A stretch of DNA of 64,000 nucleotides from Bradyrhizobium nanningense (GTDB lineage: Bacteria > Pseudomonadota > Alphaproteobacteria > Rhizobiales > Xanthobacteraceae): positions 92,659-156,658 of the forward strand of contig NZ_LBJC01000079.1 in NCBI RefSeq assembly GCF_004114535.1, given 5' to 3'. The notes under the pieces were generated by a model. It worked only from the letters and a program-made list of their open reading frames with translations, searched no databases and had not been told where the DNA came from. Position 1 is the first letter of the stretch; the number at the start of each line of letters is the position of its first letter. Below, piece after piece: positions 45,878 through 53,976 of the stretch. A program made the position numbers and the translations under genes.

Positions 45878-47271
45878 AATTCCCCTCCGATCGCGAGCGT
45901 TGCGAGCGGCAGCGTCAGGCGGACAGTGGCGCCGCGCTTCCTGTGATTTTCCGCAGTAACGGTGCCGCCCAGCTTGCGCACCACGTTCACCACCAGGAAC
46001 AGCCCGAGCCCGCCGCCGGCGCGGCCCTTGCTCGAGTGATAGGGCTTTCCGAGCTGCGCCAGCATCTCCGGCGCAAAGCCGGGACCGCGGTCGCTGATCG
46101 ACAGCACGAGGTTGTCGCCCTCACGCTCGGCCACGAGCTCGACCCAGTCGCGCGAGACCTCGTAGGCGTTGTCGAGCACGTTGAAGATCACCTGCTTCAA
46201 CGCGATGTCGGAGACGATCGCAACGTCCGCGCCGAACGTATTGACGAAATAGAGCGTCCGTGCCGAGCGCGCGTCGCGCCATTCGTCGACCAAGGCGGTC
46301 ACGAAGGCCGTCACCGTCGTCGGCGACGAGCCCTCGCCGCGCGCTTCGCCGGCCGAGACCAGAATGCCCGTCACGATCGACTTGCAGCGTTGCAGCGAGG
46401 TTTCCATCTCCGAAAGATCCTCGGCGAGCTCCTGGTCGGCGGCAAGATCCGGCATGCGCCGCCAATCGCTGAGAATCACCGAGAGCGAAGCGAGCGGCGT
46501 GCCGAGCTCATGGGCCGCGCCGGAGGCAAGCAGGCCCATGCGCACGATATGGTCTTGTTCGGCGGCATGCTGGCGCAGCGCCGCCAGATGCGCGTCGCGC
46601 TCGCGCAGGTTTCGATTGATGCGGGTGACGAACACCACCAGCAGCACGGCGTTGAGCACGAACCCCAGCAGCATGCCGGCGACGGTGAGCGTGTAAGTCT
46701 CGCTCAATGGGTTGGGCGGCAGATCCAGCGGCCGGTACGCCAAGGTCAGCCACACGAAACTCGCGCAGGTCAGCGCGACCAGCGACCAGGTCGAGCGGGC
46801 ATCGAGCAGCACCGCCCCCAGCGTCACCTGGAGCAGGAACAGCGAGGTGAAGGGATTGGTGGCGCCGCCGGAGAGATAGAGCTGCGCGGTCAGCGCGGCG
46901 ACGTCCAGCATCAAGGCGACCAGCAGCTCGTTGTTGGTGATCGCGGCGCGATGGCGCACCCAGATCAGGCTGGTGACGTTGAGCAGCACCAGCGCGCCGA
47001 TGACCGCGCCCATCCGCTCCAACGGCAGGGGGATGCCGAGGCCGAAATGCACGGCGCCGATGGTGACGACCTGGCCGACCACCGCGGTCCAGCGCAGCTG
47101 GATCAGCAGCGCCATGTTCTTGCGGTTGGTCTCGTCGTCGGTGGGTGCAGCACCGATCAGCTCGCTGCGCGCGTCCGCCTGCGATTGCAGCGTGACGGCC
47201 AGGCCGCCATGAGCAAGTGTGTGGGAAAGCGTCTTCCCGTCGTCAGGCCTGTTCGACGATCGTTCCAGCAT
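45874..47271 (-). CDS. regB: RegB/ActS/PrrB-type redox sensor histidine kinase
   Basis: Membrane sensor kinase of 465 residues from ATG 47271. Six transmembrane helices precede the kinase core. The RegB quinone-sensing heptapeptide appears as GGATNPF, between helices. The H-box is GAAHELGTPLASLSVIL, and the redox-active Cys region is SLQRCKSIVTGIL. ATPase motifs N (VIFNVLDNAYEVSRD), G1 (LSISDRGPGF) and G2 (GGGLGLFLV) are intact. The gene start lies within the surf1 3' end. It phosphorylates the adjacent RegA in response to quinone or oxygen status. Confidence 0.93.
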   Translation of the reverse strand: MLERSSNRPDDGKTLSHTLAHGGLAVTLQSQADARSELIGAAPTDDETNRKNMALLIQLRWTAVVGQVVTIGAVHFGLGIPLPLERMGAVIGALVLLNVTSLIWVRHRAAITNNELLVALMLDVAALTAQLYLSGGATNPFTSLFLLQVTLGAVLLDARSTWSLVALTCASFVWLTLAYRPLDLPPNPLSETYTLTVAGMLLGFVLNAVLLVVFVTRINRNLRERDAHLAALRQHAAEQDHIVRMGLLASGAAHELGTPLASLSVILSDWRRMPDLAADQELAEDLSEMETSLQRCKSIVTGILVSAGEARGEGSSPTTVTAFVTALVDEWRDARSARTLYFVNTFGADVAIVSDIALKQVIFNVLDNAYEVSRDWVELVAEREGDNLVLSISDRGPGFAPEMLAQLGKPYHSSKGRAGGGLGLFLVVNVVRKLGGTVTAENHRKRGATVRLTLPLATLAIGGEF

Positions 47272-48094
47272 CTGATCCCGTCCTGCGCGCGGCGGCATCG
47301 GGGCCGCCGGCGGGTTCGTGGACGAAGCGCGTGCGACGGAACAGCCCGCCGCCGAATGTGACGAAAAGCCTGCCGGCCAGCATCAAGGCCAGGGCAAACC
47401 ACGTCAGCGCGTAGATCAGGTGGTTATTGGGAAAGCGCACCACGGTCAATCCGCCGATGGGACCGCCGGCGGATTGTGATCCGGCATCGGCATCGACGAA
47501 GAAAGGTGCGACATCGTGGAGACCGCGGGCCGCCGCGATCGCGGCGACATCCCGCGAATACCAGCGGTTGTGCTGGGGCACGTTGTTTCGGAGGAACCCG
47601 CCTTTGGGCTCGGTGATACGGAGCAGGCCGGTGATCTCGACCCGGCCGTCCGGATTGCCGTCCCGGCGCGCCGATGCGTCACGTCGCTCCGACGGCACGA
47701 AGCCGCGATTGATCAGGACCTGTGTGCCGTCGCTGCGTTGGAGCGGCGTCAGCACCCAATAGCCCGGGCCTTCCTCGGTGACGGCCTGGACCAGCGTCTC
47801 ACGGTCATGCAGGAAGCGGCCGGTGACGTTAACGTGCCTGTATTCGTCGTTGGCGGCGGAGACCGCGGGCCATGACACGGGCGCGGGGATCGGCTGGGCT
47901 GCGGCATGGACGCGCTGCTCGACGCGGTCGATCAGCGCCAGCTTCCAGGCGCGGCGCTCGATCTGCCAGATTCCGAGTGCGATCAGAACGACGAATGCGA
48001 TAAGCGAGAGGACCGTGAGCCATAGGGAAGGGGCACGCGCAGCCTTGCCGCGCGGCGCATCGTCCCTGTCCGTCACGGTCCTGACCTCGCTCAC
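47243..48094 (-). CDS. SURF1 family oxidase assembly protein
   Basis: Inner-membrane assembly factor that helps insert heme into heme-copper oxidases; 283 residues. It has an N-terminal helix LWLTVLSLIAFVVLIALGIW followed by the SURF1 signature QIERRAWK, the motif RHVNVTGRFLHDRET, VLINRGFVPSERR, and a second helix at FPNNHLIYALTWFALALML. GTG at 48094 overlaps the cyoD stop by four bases. The position inside a quinol-oxidase operon implies it matures the Cyo enzyme. Confidence 0.93.
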   Translation of the reverse strand: MSEVRTVTDRDDAPRGKAARAPSLWLTVLSLIAFVVLIALGIWQIERRAWKLALIDRVEQRVHAAAQPIPAPVSWPAVSAANDEYRHVNVTGRFLHDRETLVQAVTEEGPGYWVLTPLQRSDGTQVLINRGFVPSERRDASARRDGNPDGRVEITGLLRITEPKGGFLRNNVPQHNRWYSRDVAAIAAARGLHDVAPFFVDADAGSQSAGGPIGGLTVVRFPNNHLIYALTWFALALMLAGRLFVTFGGGLFRRTRFVHEPAGGPDAAARRTGSDAGTIVEQA

Positions 48095-48471
48095 TTCATT
48101 CCACTCATCTGGTGGATCGGCATCATGTTGCTGTTGAGGTGGCTCATCACCCAAAGCGAACCGGATAGCGCAATGACCACCATGACGATGGTGAAGATCA
48201 GGGCCATCATGCTCCAGCCGTTCTCGGACGTCGTGTTCATGTGCAGGAAGTAGATCATGTGCACGACGATCTGCACGACCGCGAAGGCCATGATGACCAG
48301 CGCAGTGACCTGCTTGCTCGGCAGCGTGCCGCTCATCACCAGCCAGAACGGGATGGCGGTGAGCACCACCGAGAGCACGAAGCCGAACATATAGCTCGAG
48401 AACGTGCCGTGGGCATGGCCGCCGTCGTGATGATGGTCGTCCGCGCGGGCGGCATGGGTATTGGTGCTCAT
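48091..48471 (-). CDS. cyoD: Cytochrome o ubiquinol oxidase subunit IV
   Basis: Small structural subunit, 126 residues with three transmembrane helices (MFGFVLSVVLTAIPFWLVMS, VIMAFAVVQIVVHMIYFLHM, MALIFTIVMVVIALSGSLWV). The N-terminus is His/Asp-rich. ATG 48471 overlaps the cyoC stop by four bases; the longer open frame to 48552 is a shadow of cyoC. Confidence 0.93.
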   Translation of the reverse strand: MSTNTHAARADDHHHDGGHAHGTFSSYMFGFVLSVVLTAIPFWLVMSGTLPSKQVTALVIMAFAVVQIVVHMIYFLHMNTTSENGWSMMALIFTIVMVVIALSGSLWVMSHLNSNMMPIHQMSGMK

Positions 48472-49097
48472 CGCAGAACTCCCAGGAGATAGACGAAGGT
48501 GAAGACGCCGATCCAGACCACGTCGAGGAAGTGCCAGAACATCGACAGGCACATCAGGCGGCGGCGGTTGGCCTCGATCAGGCCGAACTTCCAGACCTGC
48601 ACCATCAGCGTCACCAGCCAGATCAGGCCGCAGGAGACGTGCAGGCCGTGGGTGCCGACCAGGGTGAAGAAGGCGGACAGGAAGGCACTGCGCTGAGGGG
48701 TGGCGCCTTCATGGATCATATGCGCGAACTCGGTGAGCTCGATGCCGATGAAGGCGGCGCCGAACAGTCCGGTGATCGCCAGCCAGACTTGCGTCTGGGC
48801 GATCTTGTTCTGCTGCATCGTCAGCATCGCGAAACCATAGGTAATCGACGACAGCAGCAGCATCGAGGTGTTCACCGCGACCAGGTTCAGGTCGAACAGA
48901 TCCTTCGGCGCGGGGCCGGCGGCGTAGTTGCCGCCGAGCACGCCGAAAGTGGCGAACAGGATCGCGAAGATGAGACAGTCGCTCATCAGATAGATCCAGA
49001 AGCCGAGCGAGGTGCTCCAGCCTTCCGGATGCGGATGTTCGTCGGCGAGGTAGAAGACCGGCTCGCCGGTTTGGGTGGGATTGACAGCGACAGTCAT
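48468..49097 (-). CDS. cyoC: Cytochrome o ubiquinol oxidase subunit III
   Basis: Subunit III, 209 residues, five predicted helices, starting STSLGFWIYLMSDCLIFAIL after a polar N-terminus, with FGAAFIGIELTEFAHMIHEG (conserved Glu/His) and LVGTHGLHVSCGLIWL typical of CyoC. The ATG follows the cyoB stop directly (49098/49097), so it is translated from the same ribosome flow. Confidence 0.95.
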   Translation of the reverse strand: MTVAVNPTQTGEPVFYLADEHPHPEGWSTSLGFWIYLMSDCLIFAILFATFGVLGGNYAAGPAPKDLFDLNLVAVNTSMLLLSSITYGFAMLTMQQNKIAQTQVWLAITGLFGAAFIGIELTEFAHMIHEGATPQRSAFLSAFFTLVGTHGLHVSCGLIWLVTLMVQVWKFGLIEANRRRLMCLSMFWHFLDVVWIGVFTFVYLLGVLR

Positions 49098-51095
49098 TTA
49101 CTTGGCTCCGGCGAGCAGTTTGGTGCGCGCGTCCTCGGTCCGGATGACGTCTTCAGCCGGAATGTCGAAGTCGCGGTGATAGTTGAAGGTGTGGCCGATG
49201 CCGACGGCGAGCATGGCGATGAAGCTCAACGCCGCCAGCCACCAGATGTACCAGATCAGGCCGAATCCCATCGCGGTGGCGAGGCCGGCGAGGATGATGC
49301 CGGTGCCGGTGCTGCTGGGCATGTGGATCGGTCTGAAGCCGGTGAGCGGACGTTGGTAGCCGCGCCTCTTCATGTCCCACCACGCGTCATTGTCGTGAAC
49401 GACGGGGGTGAAGGCGAAGTTGTAATCCGGGGGCGGCGAGGAAGTCGCCCATTCCAGCGTGCGCGCGTCCCAGGGATCGCCGGTGACGTCCTTGAGCTGC
49501 TCGCGCTTCAGGAAGCTGACCGCGAACTGCATCAGCATCGAGAGGATGCCGATGAAGACGAAGACGGCACCGATCGCGGCGATGACGAACCAGATTTGCA
49601 AGCTGGGATCATCGAACACGCGCAGACGGCGGGTCACGCCCATCAGGCCGAGCACGTAGAGCGGCATGAAGGCGAGGTAGAAGCCGGTGACCCAGAACCA
49701 GAACGACATCTTGCCCCAGAACGGATCGAGCTTGAAGCCGAACGCCTTCGGGAACCAGTAGTTGATGCCGGCGAACGCGCCGAACACCACGCCGCCGATG
49801 ATCACGTTGTGGAAATGGGCGATCAGGAACAGGCTGTTGTGCAGCACGAAGTCGGCCGGCGGCACCGCGAGCAGCACGCCGGTCATGCCGCCGATCACGA
49901 AGGTCAGCATGAAGGCGATCGTCCACATCATCGGCAGCTCGTAGCGGATACGGCCGCGATACATCGTGAACAGCCAGTTGAACATCTTCGCGCCCGTCGG
50001 GATCGAGATGATCATCGTGGTGATGCCGAAGAACGAGTTGACGCTGGCGCCCGAGCCCATCGTGAAGAAGTGATGCAGCCAGACCAGGTACGACAGGATG
50101 GTGATGACGACCGTGGCGTAGACCATCGAGGTGTAGCCGAACAGCCGCTTGCCGGAGAAGGTCGAGGTCACCTCCGAGAAGATGCCGAAGGCCGGGAGAA
50201 CCAGGATGTAGACTTCAGGGTGGCCCCAGATCCAGATCAGGTTCACGTACATCATCGGGCTGCCGCCGAAATCATTCGTGAAGAAGTTGGTGCCGACGTA
50301 GCGGTCGAGCGACAGCAGCGCGAGCACGACGGTCAGGACCGGGAAGGAGGCGACGATCAGGACGTTGGTGCAGAGCGAGGTCCAGGTGAACACCGGCATC
50401 TTCATCATGGTCATGCCGGGGCAGCGCAGCTTGACGATGGTGCAGATCAGGTTGATGCCGGATAGCGTCGTGCCGACGCCGGCGACCTGCAGCGCCCAGA
50501 TATAATAGTCGACACCGACATCGGGACTGTAGCCGATGTTCGACAACGGCGGATAAGCCAGCCAGCCGGTGCGGGCGAATTCGCCGATGAACAGCGAGGC
50601 CATCACCAGCACCGCGCCGCCAACCGTCATCCAGAAGCTGAAATTGTTCAGGAACGGGAACGACACGTCGCGCGCGCCGATCTGCAGCGGCACGACGTAG
50701 TTCATCAGGCCCGTGACCAGCGGCATCGCCACGAAGAAGATCATGATCACGCCGTGTGCGGTGAAGACCTGGTCGTAGTGATGGGCGTTGAGATAGCCTT
50801 CGGAGCCGCCAAAGGCCAGCATCTGCTGACCGCGCATCATCAGCGCGTCGGCAAAGCCGCGCAGCAGCATCACGATGCCGAGGATCATGTACATGATACC
50901 GATGCGCTTGTGGTCCACCGTGGTGAACCATTCGCGCCAGAGATAGCCCCAGAGGCGGAAATAGGTGAGGCCGCCGAGCAATACGGCGCCGCCGAGCGCG
51001 ACCGCCACGAAGGTGCCGACGACGATCGGCTCGTGCAGCGGCAGCGATTCGAAGCCGAGCCGGCCGAAGATGAGCTTGAGAAGATCAGGAGACAT
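49098..51095 (-). CDS. cyoB: Cytochrome o ubiquinol oxidase subunit I
   Basis: Catalytic heme-copper subunit, 665 residues and about 15 helices. It holds the low-spin heme ligand region FTAHGVIMIFFVAMPLVTGL, the CuB-binding and cross-linked His-Tyr motif WIWGHPEVYILVLPAFGIFS, the CuB histidines LVWLHHFFTMGSG and the heme o3 ligand region FLIAHFHNVIIGG. The PVDHKRIG-type segment FTTVDHKRIGIMYMILG is present. ATG 51095 is the CyoB start (MSPDLLKLIFGRLGFESLPL); the frame open to 51425 is a shadow of cyoA. Confidence 0.97.
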   Translation of the reverse strand: MSPDLLKLIFGRLGFESLPLHEPIVVGTFVAVALGGAVLLGGLTYFRLWGYLWREWFTTVDHKRIGIMYMILGIVMLLRGFADALMMRGQQMLAFGGSEGYLNAHHYDQVFTAHGVIMIFFVAMPLVTGLMNYVVPLQIGARDVSFPFLNNFSFWMTVGGAVLVMASLFIGEFARTGWLAYPPLSNIGYSPDVGVDYYIWALQVAGVGTTLSGINLICTIVKLRCPGMTMMKMPVFTWTSLCTNVLIVASFPVLTVVLALLSLDRYVGTNFFTNDFGGSPMMYVNLIWIWGHPEVYILVLPAFGIFSEVTSTFSGKRLFGYTSMVYATVVITILSYLVWLHHFFTMGSGASVNSFFGITTMIISIPTGAKMFNWLFTMYRGRIRYELPMMWTIAFMLTFVIGGMTGVLLAVPPADFVLHNSLFLIAHFHNVIIGGVVFGAFAGINYWFPKAFGFKLDPFWGKMSFWFWVTGFYLAFMPLYVLGLMGVTRRLRVFDDPSLQIWFVIAAIGAVFVFIGILSMLMQFAVSFLKREQLKDVTGDPWDARTLEWATSSPPPDYNFAFTPVVHDNDAWWDMKRRGYQRPLTGFRPIHMPSSTGTGIILAGLATAMGFGLIWYIWWLAALSFIAMLAVGIGHTFNYHRDFDIPAEDVIRTEDARTKLLAGAK

Positions 51096-51106
51096 GCGAA
51101 CTCTCT

Positions 51107-52267
51107 TTAGGAGTCTGACTTCGGACGCTGTCCGAGGAAGAAGGACGATGACTTCAGCGGCGTGAACGACGGCCGCTTCAGGCCGGCGCCGAGCAGCGGC
51201 GCGGTGTCGACGGGGGCCGTGATGGAGGCCGTGGTTTTGCCCTGGGGCGCATCGGGGGTGCAGGTGCCGGCGACGAAGGTCGGCTCGGGCCCAAGTGCGG
51301 TGCCGCGGCGGGCGTATTTGTCGTAGGCCAGCGGCAGGGTGTTGTTCAGGCCCTGATGGCCATTGCCGCCCTTGGCGTCGATCGCCATCATCTCGCTCTG
51401 GCACATCTTGCCGGTCTCGACGCACATGTTGAGGATCAGGCGGTAGAGATCGGCATCGATGGTGCCCCAGCGCCGTACCGGCTCGTTCTGGCTGGGCTTT
51501 TCGAGCTGGAGATATTCGGCGCGGCCGAGCGAGCCGCCGGCGGACTTGGCTTTGGCGACCCAGTCGTCAAAACCCTTGTCGTCGAGGCCCTGGAAGTCGA
51601 AGTGCATGCCGGAGAAGCCGGCGCCGCTGTAGTTCGCCGAAAAGCCCTTGTAGGTGCCGGCGTGGTTGACGACGGCGTGGAGCTTCGTCTCCATGCCCGG
51701 CATCGCGTAGATCTGGCCGGCCAGCGCGGGGATGTAGAACGAGTTCATCACCGAGGACGCGGTAATGCGGAAGTTGATCGGGCGATCGACGGGAGCTGCG
51801 AGATCGTTGACGGTGGCGATGCCGTAGTCCGGGTAGATGAAGAGCCATTTCCAGTCGAGCGCGACGACGTCGACCTCGAGCGGAGCCTTGGATTGGTCCA
51901 CGGCGCGGTCGGCATGGATGCGGCCGAGCGTGCGGTAGGGATCGAGCAGATGCGTGCCCATCCAGGTCAGCGCGCCCAGGCAAACGATGATCAAGAGAGG
52001 CGCCGACCAGATCACCAGCTCGAGCTTGGTCGAGTGATCCCAGTCAGGCTCGTAGCGGGCCTCGGTGTTGGACTGGCGATAGCGCCAGGCGAACAACACG
52101 GTCAGCGCCATCACGGGGACGACGATCAGGAGCATCAGGACGGTGGAGATGATGACGAGGTCGCGCTGTTGGGCTGCGATATCGCCGGCTGGCGCCAGCA
52201 CGACATAGTCGCAGCCGCTGAGCGCGGCAGCCAGAGGTAGTAGCGCCAGGATCTTGAGACGAGACAC
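51107..52267 (-). CDS. cyoA: Cytochrome o ubiquinol oxidase subunit II
   Basis: Lipoprotein subunit II, 386 residues from GTG 52267. The signal LKILALLPLAAALSGC gives a lipidated Cys; two helices follow (VIISTVLMLLIVVPVMALTV, LELVIWSAPLLIIVCLGALT). The periplasmic cupredoxin domain (LDWKWLFIYPDYGIATVND, GQIYAMPGMETKLHAVV) lacks the CuA ligands CxxxC, which marks a quinol rather than cytochrome c oxidase. First gene of the operon, 180 bp from the divergent MFS gene. The C-terminal tail is longer than in E. coli. Confidence 0.95.
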   Translation of the reverse strand: MSRLKILALLPLAAALSGCDYVVLAPAGDIAAQQRDLVIISTVLMLLIVVPVMALTVLFAWRYRQSNTEARYEPDWDHSTKLELVIWSAPLLIIVCLGALTWMGTHLLDPYRTLGRIHADRAVDQSKAPLEVDVVALDWKWLFIYPDYGIATVNDLAAPVDRPINFRITASSVMNSFYIPALAGQIYAMPGMETKLHAVVNHAGTYKGFSANYSGAGFSGMHFDFQGLDDKGFDDWVAKAKSAGGSLGRAEYLQLEKPSQNEPVRRWGTIDADLYRLILNMCVETGKMCQSEMMAIDAKGGNGHQGLNNTLPLAYDKYARRGTALGPEPTFVAGTCTPDAPQGKTTASITAPVDTAPLLGAGLKRPSFTPLKSSSFFLGQRPKSDS

Positions 52268-52333
52268 GGGCCGAGCCTTTGAGAATGAGTTTCTTTTGCG
52301 GGGCCAACGGGTAGCTGCGACGCAACAATCCGG

Positions 52334-52356
52334 ACATTGGACAATTTGTCCAATGT
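52334..52356. promoter_or_regulatory. Perfect 23-bp palindrome in cyoA/MFS divergent promoter
   Basis: ACATTGGACAA-T-TTGTCCAATGT, arms of 11 bp around one base, 67 bp from the cyoA start and 92 bp from the MFS start. The size and symmetry are those of a dimeric repressor or activator site. No regulator gene is next to it other than distal regA, whose known box is not this palindrome. Confidence 0.7.
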
Positions 52357-52447
52357 TGCAGTGCGGGAGCTTGGGCCAGACAGGGGCAGATTGCCTGGCG
52401 TCCGCCGGGCGGTCGGCTTTGGTTTTCAGGACGTGAAGGGCGCACGT

Positions 52448-53776
52448 ATGGCGACGGCACAGACCCCCGCAATGGCAGACCTCCACACGGGCGAGCATGG
52501 CCACGACCAGGCCAGTGCCGGCGAGATCGCCATCGGCGTCATCATCGGCCGCACCTCGGAATTCTTCGACTTCTTCGTCTTCGCGATCGCCTCGGTGATC
52601 GTGTTCCCGCGCCTGGTGTTCCCGTTCGCGAGCGAGCTGACCGGCACGCTCTATTCCTTCATGATCTTCGCGCTGGCCTTCATGGCCCGTCCGATCGGCA
52701 CCGTGATTTTCATGACGGTCGACCGCGCCTACGGCAAGACGGCCAAGCTGATCTCGGCGCTGTTCCTGCTCGGCACCGCCACCGTCGCACTGGCGTTCCT
52801 GCCCGGCTATCACGAGATTGGTGTTGCCGCGATCTGGTTGCTGGCGCTGGCGCGCATTGCGCAGGGTCTGGCCTGGGGCGGCGCCTGGGACGGCATGGCC
52901 TCACTGCTGGCGCTGAACGCACCGGCTTCCAAGCGCGGCTGGTACGCGATGGTGCCGCAGCTCGGGGCTCCGCTCGGGCTGATCGTGGCGAGCGCGCTGT
53001 TCGCCTATTTCGCCGGCAATCTTTCGGCCGATGATTTCTTCGACTGGGGTTGGCGCTATCCGTTCTTCGTTGCGTTTGCCATCAACGTCGTGGCGCTGTT
53101 CGCGCGCCTGCGCATGGTGACGACGGAGGAATATGCCACGCTGTTCGAGACCCGCGAATTGCAGCCGGCGCGCATCTCCGACACCGTCGCGCGCGAAGGC
53201 CAGAACATCATGCTGGGGGCGTTCGCTCCGCTGGCGAGCTTTGCACTGTTTCACATGGTCACGGTGTTCCCGTTGTCCTGGGTGTTCCTGTTCACCCGCG
53301 AAAGCCCGGTGCGCTTTTTGATCATCGAGATCGTCGCCGCCGTGTTCGGCGTCGGCGCGATCGTGGTGTCCGGCATCATCGCCGACCGGGTGGGGCGCAA
53401 ATCGCTGCTGATGGGATCGGCGATCGCGATCGCGATCTATAGCGGCTTTGCCCCGCAGCTGCTCGACGCCGGCGCGTTCGGCGAAACCATCTACATGGTG
53501 ATCGGCTTCATCCTGCTCGGCCTATCCTTCGGCCAGTCCTCCGGCGCGATCGCCTCGAACTTCAAGCAGGCGTATCGTTACACCGCTTCGGCATTGACCT
53601 CGGACATGGCCTGGCTGTTCGGCGCCGGCTTCGCGCCGCTGGTGGCGCTGCTGCTCGCCACCAATCTCGGCGTCATCGCTTCCGGTGCATATCTGCTCTC
53701 GGGCGCGTTCTGGACGTTGCTGGCGCTCTGGCTCAGCGGCCAGCGCGAGAAGGGCGACATGGACGCGGGGCGCTAA
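52448..53776 (+). CDS. MFS transporter, metabolite:H+ symporter type
   Basis: A 442-residue twelve-helix major facilitator. The first helix region GVIIGRTSEFFDFFVFAIAS, the loop between helices 2 and 3, AFMARPIGTVIFMTVDRAYG, and ADRVGRKSLLMGS between helices 8 and 9 resemble the sugar/metabolite symporter (KgtP/ShiA-like) branch. ATG 52448 is chosen because the open frame upstream to 52337 overlaps the palindrome. It diverges from cyoA and may share its regulation; I recall such an MFS next to cyo in related bacteria. Substrate unknown. Confidence 0.88.
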   Translation: MATAQTPAMADLHTGEHGHDQASAGEIAIGVIIGRTSEFFDFFVFAIASVIVFPRLVFPFASELTGTLYSFMIFALAFMARPIGTVIFMTVDRAYGKTAKLISALFLLGTATVALAFLPGYHEIGVAAIWLLALARIAQGLAWGGAWDGMASLLALNAPASKRGWYAMVPQLGAPLGLIVASALFAYFAGNLSADDFFDWGWRYPFFVAFAINVVALFARLRMVTTEEYATLFETRELQPARISDTVAREGQNIMLGAFAPLASFALFHMVTVFPLSWVFLFTRESPVRFLIIEIVAAVFGVGAIVVSGIIADRVGRKSLLMGSAIAIAIYSGFAPQLLDAGAFGETIYMVIGFILLGLSFGQSSGAIASNFKQAYRYTASALTSDMAWLFGAGFAPLVALLLATNLGVIASGAYLLSGAFWTLLALWLSGQREKGDMDAGR

Positions 53777-53815
53777 CCGGCTGATTGGTGCGCAGGCGGC
53801 TCTTCGCACTCAACT

Positions 53816-53948
53816 GTCGTCCCGGCGAATGCCGGGACCCATAACCCCAGGGATGGGTTATGGAGCCGGCTGGCAACTCCGAGTCTTCGCCAAATCAAAT
53901 CCTGTGGGTATGGGTCCCGGATCTGCGCTTACGCTTATCCGGGACGAC
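53816..53948. repeat. Main intergenic palindrome family, copy 7
   Basis: Arms GTCGTCCCGGCGAATGCCGG..GACCCATA and TATGGGTCCCGGATCTGCGC..CCGGGACGAC, with inner AACCCCAGGGATGGG. Lies in the convergent gap between the MFS and M48 genes. Confidence 0.85.
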
Positions 53949-53976
53949 GGCCGAGTGTGTGGCTACGCTACCGACC

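Noticed and set aside
48531..50465. Long plus-strand frame antisense to cyoC and cyoB
   Set aside because: Composition is typical of an antisense shadow (Asp/His/Arg/Gln-rich, no hydrophobic core) and both minus-strand oxidase genes are certain.
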